Shown one piece after another: positions 37,301-52,300 of a stretch of 64,000 nucleotides of DNA. The position numbers and the translations under genes are program-made. The notes under the pieces were generated by a model, which saw only the letters and a list, made by a program, of their open reading frames with translations, was not told the DNA's origin and ran no database searches. The stretch comes from a bacterium (GTDB lineage: Bacteria; Elusimicrobiota; Elusimicrobia; Elusimicrobiales; UBA9959), in NCBI GenBank assembly GCA_021789695.1, contig JAJYJH010000006.1:19818-83817 (forward strand), read 5' to 3'. Each line of letters starts with the position of its first letter. The stretch's first letter is position 1.

Positions 37301-40300
37301 CGTAATCAGGTTAAAGCGCGTCATCGCCACCCCCGTCTGGGCCTGGCCGACCCCGCCCGCCTGGACAAGGTCCGCGGCCATGTCGTACACGCCGAGGTTG
37401 ACGTTGGACGGTATCTCCTTGATGGTGACCGGGGCGGTGTTGATCGGCCACGTAGAGAGCGTGATGGTGTTGGGGATGCCTATCGTGAAGTTGGACGCTG
37501 AGTTGATGCTCAGCCCGACGGTAGAGCCGACCAGGGCGAACTGGGACAGGTCGTAGCTGACAAAGGCGCAGGCCGGGGTAGTGGTTATCACCATCGGCGT
37601 CTTAAGCACGATGTTGACGGTGCCCGAGGAGAAGGCCTCGTTGCCGTAGGACAGCAGATTGGGATAGTTGCCGGCCGTGTCCGAGGACGTGTCGGCGGAG
37701 TCCAGCAGGCAGTTGCCGTTGGAGTCCTTCCAGACCTTGACCAGGTCTATGTCCGAATCGTTCGCCGTGCCCACCCGGTTCACCTTTATGCCCTGCAGCA
37801 GCGCGGAGGTGTGGTCGACGCTCATCTTCATCGCCAGCAGCCCGACGTTCTTGTCGTTCTGCACCGCGGAGACCGGCGAGATGTCGTCCGGAGTAAGCGT
37901 CACGTTGTTCAGGGTCGGCATGACCACGGAGTTGGCGCTCTCAGCCGGGTCCAGGAACTGCGCGACGTGCCCGGAATTGGCCGGACCGAAGTAGAAGTTG
38001 GTTTCGTCCGGCACCTCGACGCCCAGCACGTCGTTCTGCGGCGTGAGCGCCGCGTTGGAGAAGTTGGAGGCCTTGTCTATGTCCATCGTGACGAAGACTA
38101 CGGTAGGCGTGGAGCCTATCACCACGTAGTCCTGGTTGTTGAGGGCCGGATCCTTCACGTAGATCGTGGCCTTGCCGACCGGGTCGTTCGCGCCGAAACG
38201 GCCCTCGCCTATCAGCGTATCGGAGGTGTCCTGGCCGGTGACCGGGTCGCGGTCGAAGGTGCCGTTGCCGTTGTCCTTCCAGACCCTTATATCCGCCACG
38301 TCCGAGTCGTAACCGTTGAGGCCGGACGGCTGTACGCGGGAGAGCCTGAAGCCGGTCCAGCGCACGCCGTAGCCGGACGTCGTGAGCGTCATCTTCATGA
38401 ACGGATAGTTGAGCCAGCCCTGCTGCACGGCCATGCCCAGCGCCGCCCCGGAGGAGTGGTTGACCACGGGCGTGTTGAACACGCCGCGCGTGACCATCGT
38501 GATCGCCCCCGCCGCGAGGCCGGAGTAATGGACGATCTCGTTGTCGGCCATCAGGTACCCGGCGGAGGAGAGGCCGGCGGTGGAGGTCACCAGCCAGGCC
38601 GCGTCCATCGGGCCGGGGCTGGTCACGTTCTGCGCCAGCCGTACGGTAGGGGTCGAGACCCCGCCGCCGTAAGCGAACACAGGCTCGGTCAGCACGGTCA
38701 TCGTGCTGGGGGCGGAAATGATCTCGCGCACCTGCGAGACGTAGGTCAGGTTGGAGGTGGAGGAATAGACGTTCGGCAGCGAGATGGAGTTTTTCGCCGG
38801 ATCGTCGAAGTAGGGGCTGTTCTGCGGGAACGACCCCCGCGCCATGTACGCGCCCAGCGTCCGGGGGTTGCCGAGCGAGTCGTTGGGCATGGCGGAGTCC
38901 CGGATGTCGTAAGTCAGGAAATAGCGCTGCGAGACGTTGGCCGCCTTGGCCATGTCCGGGGTAATAATGCGCTGGGCGGTGCTGATGTCGACCCTGGCCA
39001 CCAGCGGGCCGTAGATGGTATTGCCGAAGGTGCCGGTGCCTATCAACTGGTCGTTCGGGCCGAGGAAGCCGTTATTGTCGGAGTCGTACCAGATCTTGAC
39101 GGCCGACACGTCGGGGATGGCGGTGCCGTCCTGTATCGCGCTGCCGGTGGCGTAGACCAGCATCCAGCGCCACAGCGCGTCGGCGACGTCGGTCTGCATC
39201 GTGAACTGCAGAATGGGCTGGTTCACCGCCTTCTGCTGCAGGTTCTCGCCGGTTATCGTATCGGAGGCCTTGACAAGCACGTTGTCGGGGTACTCGTTGA
39301 CCTTGCCGATGAGCGAAAGCGTCTTGCCCGGGGCCATAACGCCTATGTTCAGCGGGCTCATGGTCTTGGTGGACGGAGCCACCGAGAAGTAGTCGGTAGT
39401 CCGCACGGCCATGCCCAGATACGCCGTATCGGAAACGGTGGCCAGCGGGTCTATGTCGTAAGTCAGGAAATAGTCCTTCGGGGACACGTAGATGGTCTGG
39501 CCGTCCATGTTACCGCTGCTCCCGATCAGCGGCAGCACCGCCTGCCCGGAGACCACCGTGCCGCTGGACCACGCCATCTCCGGAGTGCCCTCGGCGCCGC
39601 GGGTCAGGCCGCCGAACGCGTTGTTGAGCACGTCCACGGTGCTGTAGTAGACGACCTCCTTGAGCGACGGGTCCGGCTGGCCGTCGTTGATGATCAGGCG
39701 GCCGGGCGCCATCGGGAAAGGGCTGTCCGACGGGAAGAAATTCTGTATATTGGTCACCCTGAGGACGGTGTCGGTGGACACGAGCGGGGTCCTGAGCGTG
39801 TCGTAGGGGAAGACGCGCTTGTTGACGCTCGGCAGCACCACCTCGGTGTCGTGGACCGTCCCGGTGGTCTCCAGCAGGCCGTCGCCGTTGGAGTCGTACC
39901 AGAGGCTGACGCGTTTGACGTCGGTCACCTTGTTCCAGAGGGCGGCGTTGCCGTTCTCGGACGCGGGCACCCAGCGGTCCAGTTTGAGACCGTTCCAGAT
40001 AGCGGAACCGGTGGTACCCTTGATCTGCATCGTCAGCCTGGCCACGGGCTGGTTCACGTCGTTCTGCGTGACGAAAGATGGCTTGCTGAAGTTGTTGGGC
40101 GACGACTTATTCACGTCGGACAGGTAGACCACGTCGGCCGTGGCGTACAGCGGCACCGTGGAAGAGACTACCGGAGAGAACGCCCCGACCACGCCGTCCA
40201 CCAGGCTGACGCCGGAGGTTTCCAGGCGCGCGCCGTGCGTGACGCCCGGCACCGCGTCCGGCTGGAACTCATAGACCACGAAATAGGTCTTGGTGTCTAT

Positions 40301-43300
40301 CGACACCTCGCCGTCCACGCCCGGGTTGTATAGCGGCAGCACGAAGGTGCCCGGGTCGGCCGGGTTGAAGGTCGGCGGGTTGGACGGATCCGTGACCTCC
40401 TTGTCCACGGCCTGATCGAAGACCCCGTTGCCGTTGGAGTCCAGGAACAGGCGCATGCTCTTTATGTCCTGGCCTGAGCCCGTGCCTGTCTTGATAATCC
40501 TGAAGGATTTGATGGTGCCCACGAAATTATCCGTCCAGGCGTGAATGGCCAGGAAGCCGGCGCGCTCCGTGCCCTGTTCCACGTAATCGTACTGCCCCGG
40601 GGAAACGCCTGGCTGCCACCAGGCCGCTATGTCGTCGCCGCTGATGTTGACCGTGGCAGGCTGGTTCAGCACCGGCGAGGTGGCGGTCTGTATCGGGAAG
40701 TTGTTGTAGGCCACGCCGACGAACGTGGAGTCCAGCACCACGAACGACGGGTTGTCCATCACCAGGCCGAACGTGCGCGGCGTGGCGGCCACGGTCGACA
40801 TGCGCACGGCGAAGAAGAAGTTGCGCGGCGCGTCGGAAACTATGGCCGCGGTGGACACCTTGGCCTTGAGATTATCGAAGCGCCAGCCCATCAGGGTGGA
40901 GTCCCAGGTGCCGGTGGACATCAGGATGTCGGTCGGCGCGCCGCCGAGCACCGACTCCCCGTCGAAGAGACCCAGCTGGCCGGCCGTCGAATTGTCTGCG
41001 TACATGCCTATGTCTATGATGTCCGAATGCGACAGCGTGCCGGAACTCTTGATCTGCACGGAATCCAGGTAGGCCGGCGGAGCGCCCACGGGCATCGTCT
41101 GCATAGTCAGGCGCAGCATCGGCACCGGGGCCGGAACGTCGGGAATCAGGCCGTCGCCCTGGTAGATGGCGGTTTTCGTGATGCCGATGGAGGTCTTGCT
41201 GACCGGCAGCGGGTCCTCCGGGGAAAAATCCCTGGGCGTTATTACGAGGCCCGACAGGACTACGTCCCCGTCCGACTGCTGCGGCAGGCCGCGGTCGCCG
41301 TCGTTGGTATAGCCGTAGATGCCGGGCATATTGTAGTCCGTGACGTTGACCTTCAGCGTCTCGACCATCGTGTCGTAAAGCTGCAGCGTGCGCTGCCCCT
41401 GGTCGGCTTTGACGAAGGTATAGTCCGTGGTATTGTTGATGGCGTCGCGCAGGTCGGCGGAGCCGCCCGAGTTGGTCGCCATGTTTACCTTGCCGACGTA
41501 GTAATCGCCGTTCACCGGGTCGCCGGTGGCGACGTTGCCGAAACGGTCCCTGACCTTCAGCGTTATGTAGCCCGGAGTTTGCACGCGCAGCGGGCTGGCC
41601 AGCGTGTAGGGATGGTGCAGCGTGAAGTAGGCGGCCGTACTCGGGGTTATGTATTCGTCCTGGGAGATCTGCGGGAAACTGACGTTGTCCCTGGAGATAT
41701 AGGAGTTCGCGGTTATCGTGGCGGAGCCGACTATCTTGTCCCAGACGTAGATGTTGGCGAACGAGTAGCCCGCCGGGATGCTTATGTCGTAGGGGTTGGT
41801 ATTCAGCAGCTTCCAGCTCGCGTTGGAGTCCACGACCTGGGCAGTGGGGTCTATGCCGCCGAAAGTGGTATTGCGAACGGCCGAGAAGCGCACCGTTACC
41901 GGCGTATCCGTGGTTGTGTTGTTGTCGTAATAGTCCTTGAGCGCCGCCGTCACCACCGTGGGCGTGGTTATCCCCGCCGCATAGCTGGCGTATTGCACCG
42001 TGGAGCCGGCAATCAGCCGCCTGGCCGGGGTATAGAAGGTTATGTGGTCAGGGGCCGCCGGCACCACCGTGTAGGACGAGACAGCCGGCAGCCAGCCCTT
42101 GGGCTGCACCGTAGTGACGGTGAGCTGGTGGGTCGGGAAGGACGTCAGCGTGTCTATCATGTAGAAGCTGGTGGTCGCCTGCCCGAGGGCCATTTTGGCG
42201 GTGCCCGGGTTCGGCACGAAATTGCCGGTGTTAGGCGCGGAGAACTGCACGTTCCCGCCGGAATCCGAGGCCATGGCGAACGCAATCCCCGCGCCGACCG
42301 CGTCCTCCTGGCCGCCGGCCACGGGCGTCGGGTTGCCGTAATGGTCCTCTATCGAGATCATGAAGTTCTGCGACGTCGCCCCGGCCGTCAGCACCTGGCC
42401 CGCCCCGGAACTGACGTTGACGCGGAAGGTCAGGTCCGGCTGGATGGTGACCGACTGAGTAGACGCGGCCCACCCCTGCTGGGCAGGCACCGAAACCTCG
42501 ACTATCGGCCTTATCAGCGTGGAGGAGGACGGATACACCGAGGAGGCCGTGGTGTCCATATAATAGAACGTCGCGAAATAGGAGTTCAGCGGAATGTCCA
42601 CGGTGGTCACCGTAGAGGCGAAGACCGGCGGGAAGGCCCCGGAAACGGAACTGGAGGCCGAGAAGGAGAACGAGTCGTTTATCAACGAGGGCTGGCGCGT
42701 ATAGGTGGAGAGCAGCACCGTCACGTCCTGAGTGCTGACCGACGGGTTCTGGAACATATCCAGCAGGATAGCGCGGAAATACTCTACGTCGCCGAGAGGC
42801 CCGGTAATCTTGCCGGCCGTCATCGTGCGCGGGACGTTGCCGAAGGCCACCTGCGCGATCTGCGCCGGATCCATCTCCAGCTGATGTATGGCCGGCTGCA
42901 TCGAGCCGGAACGGGCCTCTATCTGCCAGTAGCCGGGGCGCCCGCCCTCGCCGGTGTTCGTGGCCGGAGAAGTGCCGGAGTAGGACGAGGCCCTGTCGTG
43001 GTAGCGGAACGAGGCCTGCGTCTGTCCGGGCAGGACCGGGACCGCGTTGATAAATTGGTCGTTCAGCGTGTTGCGGAAGCCGTAATCGCCGATATTGCCG
43101 AATGTGGCGATGTTCCCGCGGCCCAGCCCTTGATGCACGGTAATCTGGGAACTGGGCAGGCCCAGGTAGACATCGGTCTCGCCCTGCATGGTCACGTTGT
43201 TAAAATCGTCGCGGCGCTCCACGGTGAAGAAAGCGCCTGTCCCCGCCATTTCCTGGATGCCGACCAGCGCCGCCGGCTGGCTGGAGACGAAGATCAGTTT

Positions 43301-46300
43301 GGTGGGCGTACCGCCCGTAGTGATCATCTCCCCGGTCACGTTCTGGCGGGCCGCGACGTAGGTGTCGTAAGTGGCCGGGACCAGCGTGGTGGTGCCGACC
43401 CAGACGCGCGCCCAGTCCCCGGACTTGCTGGAAACCTGGTAGGCGACCTGCGTGGAGATGCCCACCTGGCCGTTCATGTCCGTATAGGCCATGGTGGAAA
43501 CGCCGATGTTGAGCCAGCTGCCGCCGTTCCAGTAGACGAGAGAGCCGGTGGAGCCGTAGACCTCGCTTATGTTCATCACCGCGGGCAGCCCGGCGGAAGA
43601 GATGTTGTTGTCGTAGGCGTCGGTCAGCTGCGCCGTGATCGGCTGCACTCCAGGCGAGAGCAGCGAACCCGCAGGGACCTGGGTGTTGTCGGTCGGGCTG
43701 ACGTGATAGACGCTCGGAGGACCCGGAGAGACGTAAAGCGCCAGCGGCGGGTTCACGCTTATGGAGGGGACGAGAGAATCGTACGCGCCTATCGTGTCCG
43801 GGCCGGCCTTTCTGAGCGTGAACCAGCTGACCAGGTCTTTCACGCCGTAGTCGGAGGCCGCGTAGCCGGTGGAAGGGGCGGTCAGACTGGGGGCCTGCAG
43901 CGAATCCACCTGGGAGGTCACCACGAAGGTGGCCGTGCCGAGGTAGACGTTGGGCCCGGTGGAGCAGACGTTGCCGTAGACGTCGTGCACCGACAGTTCG
44001 GCGGAGAAAGGGGTTCCGGCCACCACGCCGGTGGAGGCCACCGTCATGGACATGCCGACCGCAGGACCGGGGTAGACCGTCATAGTGGAAAGGCCGGTCT
44101 GGTAGGAAGCCGGAGAGGCCGTGGTGGTCGCCGCCATCACGGTGTAGGTGCTTATGGAGGTATGCGGATCCACCGGGAAGACCGAGCTGCCGTTGGAGAG
44201 GGTCTGCGGACTGGGCGAAGTTGCCCCCGGGTCGTTGGGCATAGTGACGCGCACCTCCGGCATCACGGCCGGAGGATTGGTGTCCTGCGCGGAGCCGACG
44301 GCGTCGGTGGCCCGGTTGAAGAAGGCGTCGGTGAGATAGACGCCGGCGAAGAGCGAGCCCGTGCCTATGGTATGGGCCGAAGGCGGCCCGCTCAGGCCGG
44401 GCCAGGCCACCGAGGCCGAAGCGCAGGGCGGGCTTATATTGCACTTGCCCTCCACCAGGCTCTGCCCAGGCAGTACCACCAGCAGCCGCGCCGCGGTCGA
44501 GGCGTAGACCTTGAACGAGGACATGGCGGCCGTGTTGTCGTTGCGGCATATCCCGCCGGCGTTGCCGGAACAGACCTGGTTGTCCGCGGCGCTGACCGGG
44601 GAGACCTTTACATAGGAAGCCGCCGACCTGGTGACCAGCGTCAGCGGGACCTGCACCGTCCCGTAGTTCAGCGGCACGCTCGAAGAGTCGATGTCGTAAA
44701 GGTCCGAAGTGACCAGATAGACCGTGGGGCCGACGGAAAGCCCGTTATAGACGTTCATATAACTGTCCACCAGGTTAACGGTGGCCTTGAAGGTCACCCC
44801 AGCCGTCTGCGTGGAGGCCGTCAGCGACTTGCCACCGGCCGGGTAGTTGCCGGAGCCAGGCACCGCCAGCTCTCCCGGCAGCACCAGCTGCAGCCCGACC
44901 GGGGCGGCCGGGCGGACCGTGAAGGTGGAAGAGCCCGGGTCGTCGGCCAGGCCGGAGTTGCCGTAGTCGGTGGCCGTCAGGTACTGTGTCGCCGCGCGCC
45001 TTAGCGTCACGTAGATCAGGTCCGTGTAGCCGTAGGCGGTGTTGACGGCGGCCGTGCTGACCGGAGGCGCGAACGGGTCCGACGGCGTGTTGAGCTTGAC
45101 GTCCGCCGGCCGGCCCGGCACAAGGTTGAAGTAACTGTCCACCACGCCGACGCGCAACTTAAAGTCGGTACTGCCTGCGGTCGTGTCCAACGGGGCGCCG
45201 GTGACGCCGACTCCGGACAGCGTCCCCTGCTGCCAGCTCTGCCCCGGCAGCAGCACCAGCAGGCGTTTGGGCACTCCCGGCGCCACCTGCACTGTGCTGG
45301 CGATGTCCTGGGCCAGCGTAGGCCCTCCGGGCAGGCCGGGGGCGACCACAGCCGCGGTCAGCACGGTGTAGCCGGCCCGTATCGGGGTTACCGTAAAGGT
45401 GGCCGAGCCGACCACGACCTGGGAGGACGGCGTTATTATGGCGTTGGGGTCGTCGGCGGTAAGTTGTATCTGCTGGCTGGTCCCTGGCGTCAGGTTCCAG
45501 AAGGAGTCGGTTATATCCACCGTGACCGTGAACGTGGAACCGGCCTGCTGCGCCGTCGGGGCTCCGGAACGGCCGGTGGCGGCGACGTTGCCAGGGGCCG
45601 GACTTTCTCCGGGCAGCAGAGCGCGGATCCTGGTCGGTGTGTAAGGCTGCAGCGTCAGCGTGCCGCTGGGAGTGGAGCCGAGAGGCGGGTAGGTGCCGCT
45701 CTGGTCGGTCACGGTGATGGTCCTGTAGCCGGCGGTGCGCAGGAGGATGTTGGAGAGCGTGGCGCTGCCGGCCGTCATGCTGAAGGTCCCCAGGTCCCCG
45801 TTGCTGGAGGGACCGCCGAAGGAGTCGTCGGCCACCGCGTGCATGGTCTTGTTCAGCGAGACGTCGGAGACCATGTTGTAGCGGGAATCGGCGGCGTAGA
45901 CCTGCGCGCTGAAGCCGACGCCGGCGGTCTGCGTCGAGATGCTACCGGCGCTGCCGTAGGGCGGCAGCACCTTGCCCGGCACCAGGGCCTGCGTGGGCAG
46001 CAGCACTATCAGGCGGGAAGCCTGCCCCGGGTTGACCGTTACGCCGGAATCGGTGCTTGTCGAAAGTTTTGGATAGACGGTATCGTTGTCGACCGCGTCT
46101 ATCACCAGGTTGCCGGTGGCGGCGCTGGGCAGGAAACCCTTAAAAATCGCCTGCCCGTTGGCCAGGGCCTGCGGCTGGAAGACGGCGGGCGCGCCGGCGG
46201 TATAGGTGGAGGCATAGACGTCGTTGGACAGCAGCTTCACCGAACGGCCGTCGTTGGCCAGGTTGCCGAAATCGTCCACGGCGCGCACCGTTATCTGATA

Positions 46301-49300
46301 GGTAGAGCCGGCAGTCAGCGGGCCGGCCACCCCGGTCTTTCCGCCAATGACGCCTTCTGCCGGGACCTCGTTCGGCACCATCAGCAGCAAGTGCGTAGCG
46401 GGTGCCGACTTTACTACTATGCCGCTGACGGTATCGGTGCTGAAGTTGGTGCCGGTAAGCCCGGTATCGGCCACCATCGCGGTCATACCGGGGGATTCAT
46501 CGTGGGTGACCGGGATCACGCTGAACGTGGTGGAGCCGGCAATAAGGCTCTTGCGGTCGAAGCCGCCGGCGAAGGGCGGCAGACCACGGGCCGCGATATT
46601 GGGGTCGTTGGGGAAGGAGATCTGCACCTGCGGGGTATTGGAGGAAACCGCCATAAAAGGCGTGGCCCCCAGCACCACGTTATAATACTGGTCGGTCAGG
46701 TAAACCGACATCTGCACCGTAACGCCGGCGGTCAGCGGCAAAGGGGAGCCGAGCTTGCCGCCTGGAGAAGGGTTGGAGCCGTAAGGCGGCAGCCCCGGTT
46801 CCAGCGTCTGGCCGGGAACGACCAGATTGAGCTGGGCGGGTTCGGCCCACCAGACCTTTACGGTGTTGGGCGTCACGTAGAACGAGGTGCCGCCGCTCAG
46901 GTAACCGGCGCCGGCCAGCTGTGCCTCTACGGGCTGGGGCCCGGCCACGATCGGAGTGAACACGAAGCTGGTGGTGCCGGCGGAGAGCTGGGCCGGGGCC
47001 GGGGTGACCTCGTACTTGTCCCCTGGCATACTCACCGAAACCGGGAAAGAAGTGGAGACGTCGGTGTTATAGAACTGGTCCACCGCGTAGACGCGGACAG
47101 TGAACGTGGAGCCGGCCAGTTGATCCGTCACCGTTCCGTCCTTGCCGTAGGGCTGCACCGTGTATTTACCCTGGTTCCTGGTTTCGCCCGGCATCAGCGC
47201 CAGCAGGCCCGAGGCCTGGTTGGGGGTCACCGGCACCTTGCTCGAAACCGCGCCGTTGCAGAGGAGGCTCCAGCCCTGGCTGTCGGCGGAGACAAAGGTC
47301 CGGTTGATCGTGGCCGAGCCCACGAAGACCGCCTGGCCATCGGGACTAGCCAGCGAGTTGTTCGGGTCGGTATCGGCCACGCCCAACGAGACCGAGGAGG
47401 ACGGGACCACGTTCCAGTACTTGTCCGTCACCTGCAGCAGGAACGGCACGCTGGCCCCGGCGGGCTTGGTCCTGGGCGTCCCGGTCTTGCCGGAGACGGT
47501 GCCCGGCGCGGGCATCTCCCCGGCTGGGTCGTAGTCCGCGATAATCTGCGTCTGCTGCGCGGCGGCCGGGTTGACCGTAAGAGTGGCGTTGCCGTTTATG
47601 CTGGGCGTATAAAGGTCAGAGGCCAGCAGGCTGCGCGAGCCCGCCTTGCGCAGGCGCATCTGGAAGGTCTTGAAGCCGTAATCGGAGGGCTGGAACTGGT
47701 ACTCCGGCGGCAGGCCGTGCAGCTCGTCCACCGCTTCCGCGGCGTTGGAGCCCATGATTTCCGGGCCGAGACCGGAGTCCATCTGGAACGTGACGGTGCC
47801 GATATAGGCGGCCGCCACATTGCCGTCCGCGTCCGTGGCCTGCACGTTAAGGTTGACGATATCGCCCGCCATCATGGGGTTCTGGCCTGGGTCCACCCAG
47901 ACCTTGAAGTTCTTGGCTGGAGCGGAGATGTAGAACTTGGGTCCCGACAGCGGAGTGCCGAGGACGCCGGCGTTGTCCGTGGCGCGTGACCAGACCACGT
48001 AGCGGTCGCCGCGCACCCAGCAGGTATGCGCCGCGCGCTGGGCGGCGCTGGCGCACTGCAGGCCGGTATAGACCCAGGTTGGCTGCGTATCAAACTGCGC
48101 CGGGACCCACACCACTCCCGCCGAGACGTCCGTCCAGGTGGAACCGTTCCAGAAGTAACCCGAGTCGTCCCAGCCGGAGCCGGGGCCAAACACCAGCGGT
48201 CCCACGGAACTCATGTAGGGGTCGGTGTCCCGGAAGACCGCCACTTCCACGAGGCCCCTGCCCCACGGGTTGGAGGCGTCATGGAAGACGCCGGAACCTG
48301 TCCCGTTTATGCCTGTAGTGTAACCGGGGTCGTAATAGTTGCCAATCAGGGACTCGTTGTCCTCGTAAACGTTGCCGTTGAGCGGCGCCAGCACCGTCGA
48401 GGTGGCCGGCGTGGTGTCGAACAGGAAGCGGGATTCCCCGACCGCGGTCTGCACGTTCCCGACCGAGTCGGTGGCCGAAGACTTCACTACGTAGTGCATG
48501 GTGTCGCTGAAACTCAGCAGCGCGCTGGTGTAGGTCCAGGAGGAAGGGTAGAGGTTCTGCACCGGCAGCCAGGTCTCGGCGGCGTTGTTGAACCCGGCGC
48601 CGTCGTAATATTTGGGCCCCCCCGCCGCGTTCTCGCTGAGGATGGAGACGCTGACCGAGGCGACGCCGGAGACGTCGTCCACCGCCGTGCCCCAGAGGGC
48701 GGTCAGGCCGCTGTAGGCCGTATCCGGTCCCGGCTGCACCGGGGCGGAGAGCGGCGGCACGTTATCAAACTGGAACGTCCGCGTCGTAAGGACCACCTGG
48801 TCGTTAGTGGTGGCGTCTATGGCCCTGGTGACGATGTTGAACACCTTGCCGTTGGCGTGGTCGTTGGTCCCCTCCTTCCAGGCGAAGTTGTTGGTGCCCG
48901 GGTCGTCAAAGTCGTAGTTGGGGTCCGAATACGTCCACGGATTGTCTATGCCCCTTGAGCCTGGACCGTCGGGGATCGAGAACCAGCCGGGATCGGAGGC
49001 GGTCCAGTGCGGGACCACCGGGCTCCAATAATAGGTGGTGCCGCCGGAAAGGTACCACATGCGGATGTCCACCTCGTTAATCGTGGAGGTCAGGTCGTAC
49101 GAAGTGCCCGAGATCGCGGTCATCGAGGAATATGTCGTGCCGTCCACCGGCGGGTAGAGGATCAGCGAGGAGGGCGGCACATTGTCGAAGCTGAACGTGG
49201 ACGAGGTGACGGAGTAGTTGCCGGCCGCGTCCTGCGCCTTGAGGTCCACGCGCAGCCCGGTGTCGCGGTTGGGCCACGCCACTCCGGAAGAGTCATAGTT

Positions 49301-52300
49301 CCAGGCGAACGGGGCGCCGGTCGCCGAAGAGCCCACGGCGACGTTCCAGATTTCGGGGAACGTCGGGCAGGTGCTGCCGACCCAGCCGGGCAGCGGCACG
49401 CCGCCGCAGGTCCCGGTGCCGGTCATCCAGTATTTGCCCAGCGGGATATCGTAGATGCGCACCTGCGGGAAAGTCACGTTGTTGGCGTCCGCGGCCGTGC
49501 CGGAAAGCTGGGGCAGCGCGTTGTACCTGGCGCCGTTGAGCGGCAGCTGCACGAAGGCGGTCGGGCTAGAAACGTCGAACATGAAGGAGGTGCCGGCCAG
49601 GATGACGCTCTGGGTGTTGGCCGCCACGTCGTAGGAGCGGGAGGTCACGGTATAAACGTTGCCGTCGGTCAGGCCGACGTTGTTGTCGGAGGGAGGCAGC
49701 TGGGAGGACTTGGTCCAGGAGACTCCTGGGACTCCGGAGAGCCAGGTCTCGGAGCCCCACGTCGCGCCGGTCCAGAACTTGCCGTCCGAATTGCGCTGTA
49801 CCCTGATCTGCGTGCCGGCCACGCCCGAGGGGTTGGAATTGGGGTCCAAGGCCGTGCCGGTGACCGAAGCCAGCTTGTTGATGAAGCTGCCGTTGGCGGG
49901 CGTGAGCGGCTGGGAGACGGGAGGAGTCACGTCGTACCTGATGACGGTGGCCGAAGGCGGGGTCATGACGTTGCCCGCCACGTCGCCGGCTATGACCTGG
50001 ATATTGTAGTTCTTGTTGTCGGTCAGCGGCGGCGCGGGGGCCGTCCAGGTGTAGGCGGACCCGGTCTGCGCTCCGGGGAAACCGGGGATGGGTAGCCATG
50101 TCTGCGCCACGGAGTCAAAGGTGGAGGTGGCGACGTCGTAGTACAGGTGCGTGTCGTCTTCCTGTACGGAGACCGATGCGTATTTCAGCGTGAACTGCTC
50201 GAAGGCGGTGCCGGAAATCGAGGCCAGCGAGTTGAGGTTGGCGCGAGCGTCAGGCAGCGAGATCGGGGAGACTATCGCGGCCGCAGGCGGCGTAATGTCG
50301 TATATGAACGTCACGGATGAAATATTCGTTTCCACGTTCGGCGGGACAACGTTGTCAGAGGCCCTGACCTTCATCAGGTAGGTGTAGCCGTCGCTCAGCG
50401 CCGGGGCCGTGAAGCTCCAGTTGAGCCCGTCGTAGGTGGCGGCCAGCGAAACCCCGCTGAGCGGCTGGAAGGTCTCCGAGGGCAGCGAGAAGTCCCCGGG
50501 GGAGGCGCCGTTCCAGTTCCCGGCCACGGGGGAGAGCGACGCGAGGCTGACGCTGATCTGACCCGGCGTGGAGATCCCGGCCAGGTTGTCCAGCGCCGTC
50601 CCGGTTATCGCGGAAAGCGAGCGTATTTTCGAGCCGTCCTTCGGAAGGGTGATGCGGGAAACCGGCGGGGTGACGTCGTAGATAACGCCGGAATTGGACG
50701 CGGCGTTGGCGGTGAGGACGGCCGGGTTCGGAACCGGCACCGCGTTATCCTGGGCCCTGGCCCGGAACCTGTAGACCCTGTCCCCCACCATGGCGGAGGA
50801 AAGGCCGGCGGGGACGTAGGTCCAGGTCCCGGAGGAGGGGCCCTGCGCCGCCCAATTAGTGGCCGGCCACCAGGAGTTGGTGTCGTCCAGAGTGTACGAG
50901 GAGAACGAGAGCGCGTTGTCGTAATAGTAGGTACTGCCGCCGTATAGATAAGACACCTGGACCTGCACGTTGGAGGCCCCGGCTATACCGGAATTAGTGC
51001 TCCAGTTCGGGTCGTTAGCGGTGCCGGTGACCGAGGCCACGGAGGAGATCTTGCTGCCGGCCACGGGGTTCAGGACCGCCACTACGGGCGCCGAACTGTC
51101 CACCGTGAACGTGACGGAGGAACCGTTGGCGGTGAAATTGGGCTGGTCGTTGCCGGCCTTGTCCACGGCCTCGGCCCAGAGCGTGTAGGAACCGGCGTCG
51201 GCCCAGACCGGCATGGCGGCGGAGGTCCAGGAGGATTGGAAGACCTGGGCGGCAAAATACGTGGACGGGGAGGAAAACCAGCCGGAACCGTTCCAATACT
51301 GCGCCAGATTGTTATAGCGGAGATGCAGGCGGACCTCGCTGATCTGGGTGCCTGGCGGCTGGCCGAAGTTGGCTAAAACCATCGTCTCCTGGACCGCGCC
51401 GCTCGCCACGTTCACGGCGGAGCGCGCCTGGCCGGGGGAGACGGAGGTGAGCGTGGCGGTGGGGGCGCTGACGTCGTAATTGAAGACAATCGGGGCCGAA
51501 AGCGGGGACTGCGTGCCCTTGAACGTGCCGTTGTCGTAGGTATTGTCCAGCGAGTAGGACTGCGCCGCGTAGCCGGCGCCGTCCGTGAACGCGGCCGTCG
51601 GGTAGGAGACCGTGAAATCCCAGGAGGAGGCCGCCACGTAATAAGCCGCCTTGTTGTCGGTCTGGGTCCCGGTGTAAGCGGAGGCGGAATTGTCCCAGTA
51701 GTCCCCGGAATAGGGGCCGGTGGTCTCCTGTATCCTGACCCAGACGCCGCTCACTCCGGAAGCAGGCGGCGAGGCGCCGGGCGGGTCCTGCGCGGTACCG
51801 CCCAGCTTGGGCAGCGAGTTGTAGTAGAGCTGTGTCTGGGAAGGCAGCAGCATCAGGGAGACGGGCGGCGTCGTGTCGAAATAGACCTGGTTGGTGACCG
51901 GCGCGGCCTCAAAAACCCCGGAACCGTTGAGGCCGACCGCGGTAAAGGTGTAGGAGGAGTCTGTTACCAGCGGAGGCAGCGAGGAGGCGAGCGTCCACGC
52001 GCCGGCCGCCGGGATCACCTGGACGCTGGAGAAAGCGACCTGCCACGCCGAGGAGCCGAAATTCCAATAGTCGTTGTCCCGCAGCCTCCTGGCGTTGAGC
52101 CAGACCGACTGAGTATTCACGTTGGCCGTGCCGCTGACCTGAGAGAGGTTTTGGTAATAGACACCGTTGGCCGGCACCAGCACGCGGGTGACGGCCGGCG
52201 GCGGCGTGAACTTGAAACGGCGAGACCCCCACGTAACCTGTCCGTTCCCCACGTTGTCCACGGCGCTGGATTTTACCACGTAATAGCAGTACGCGTTGAA

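Noticed and set aside
40541..45004. Very long antisense open frames (up to ~1,487 codons, also 57833-61900) opposite the giant gene
   Set aside because: They are rich in Arg, Gly, His and Val with no domains, and mirror the codon bias of a GC-rich repeat gene. They are shadow frames, not genes.
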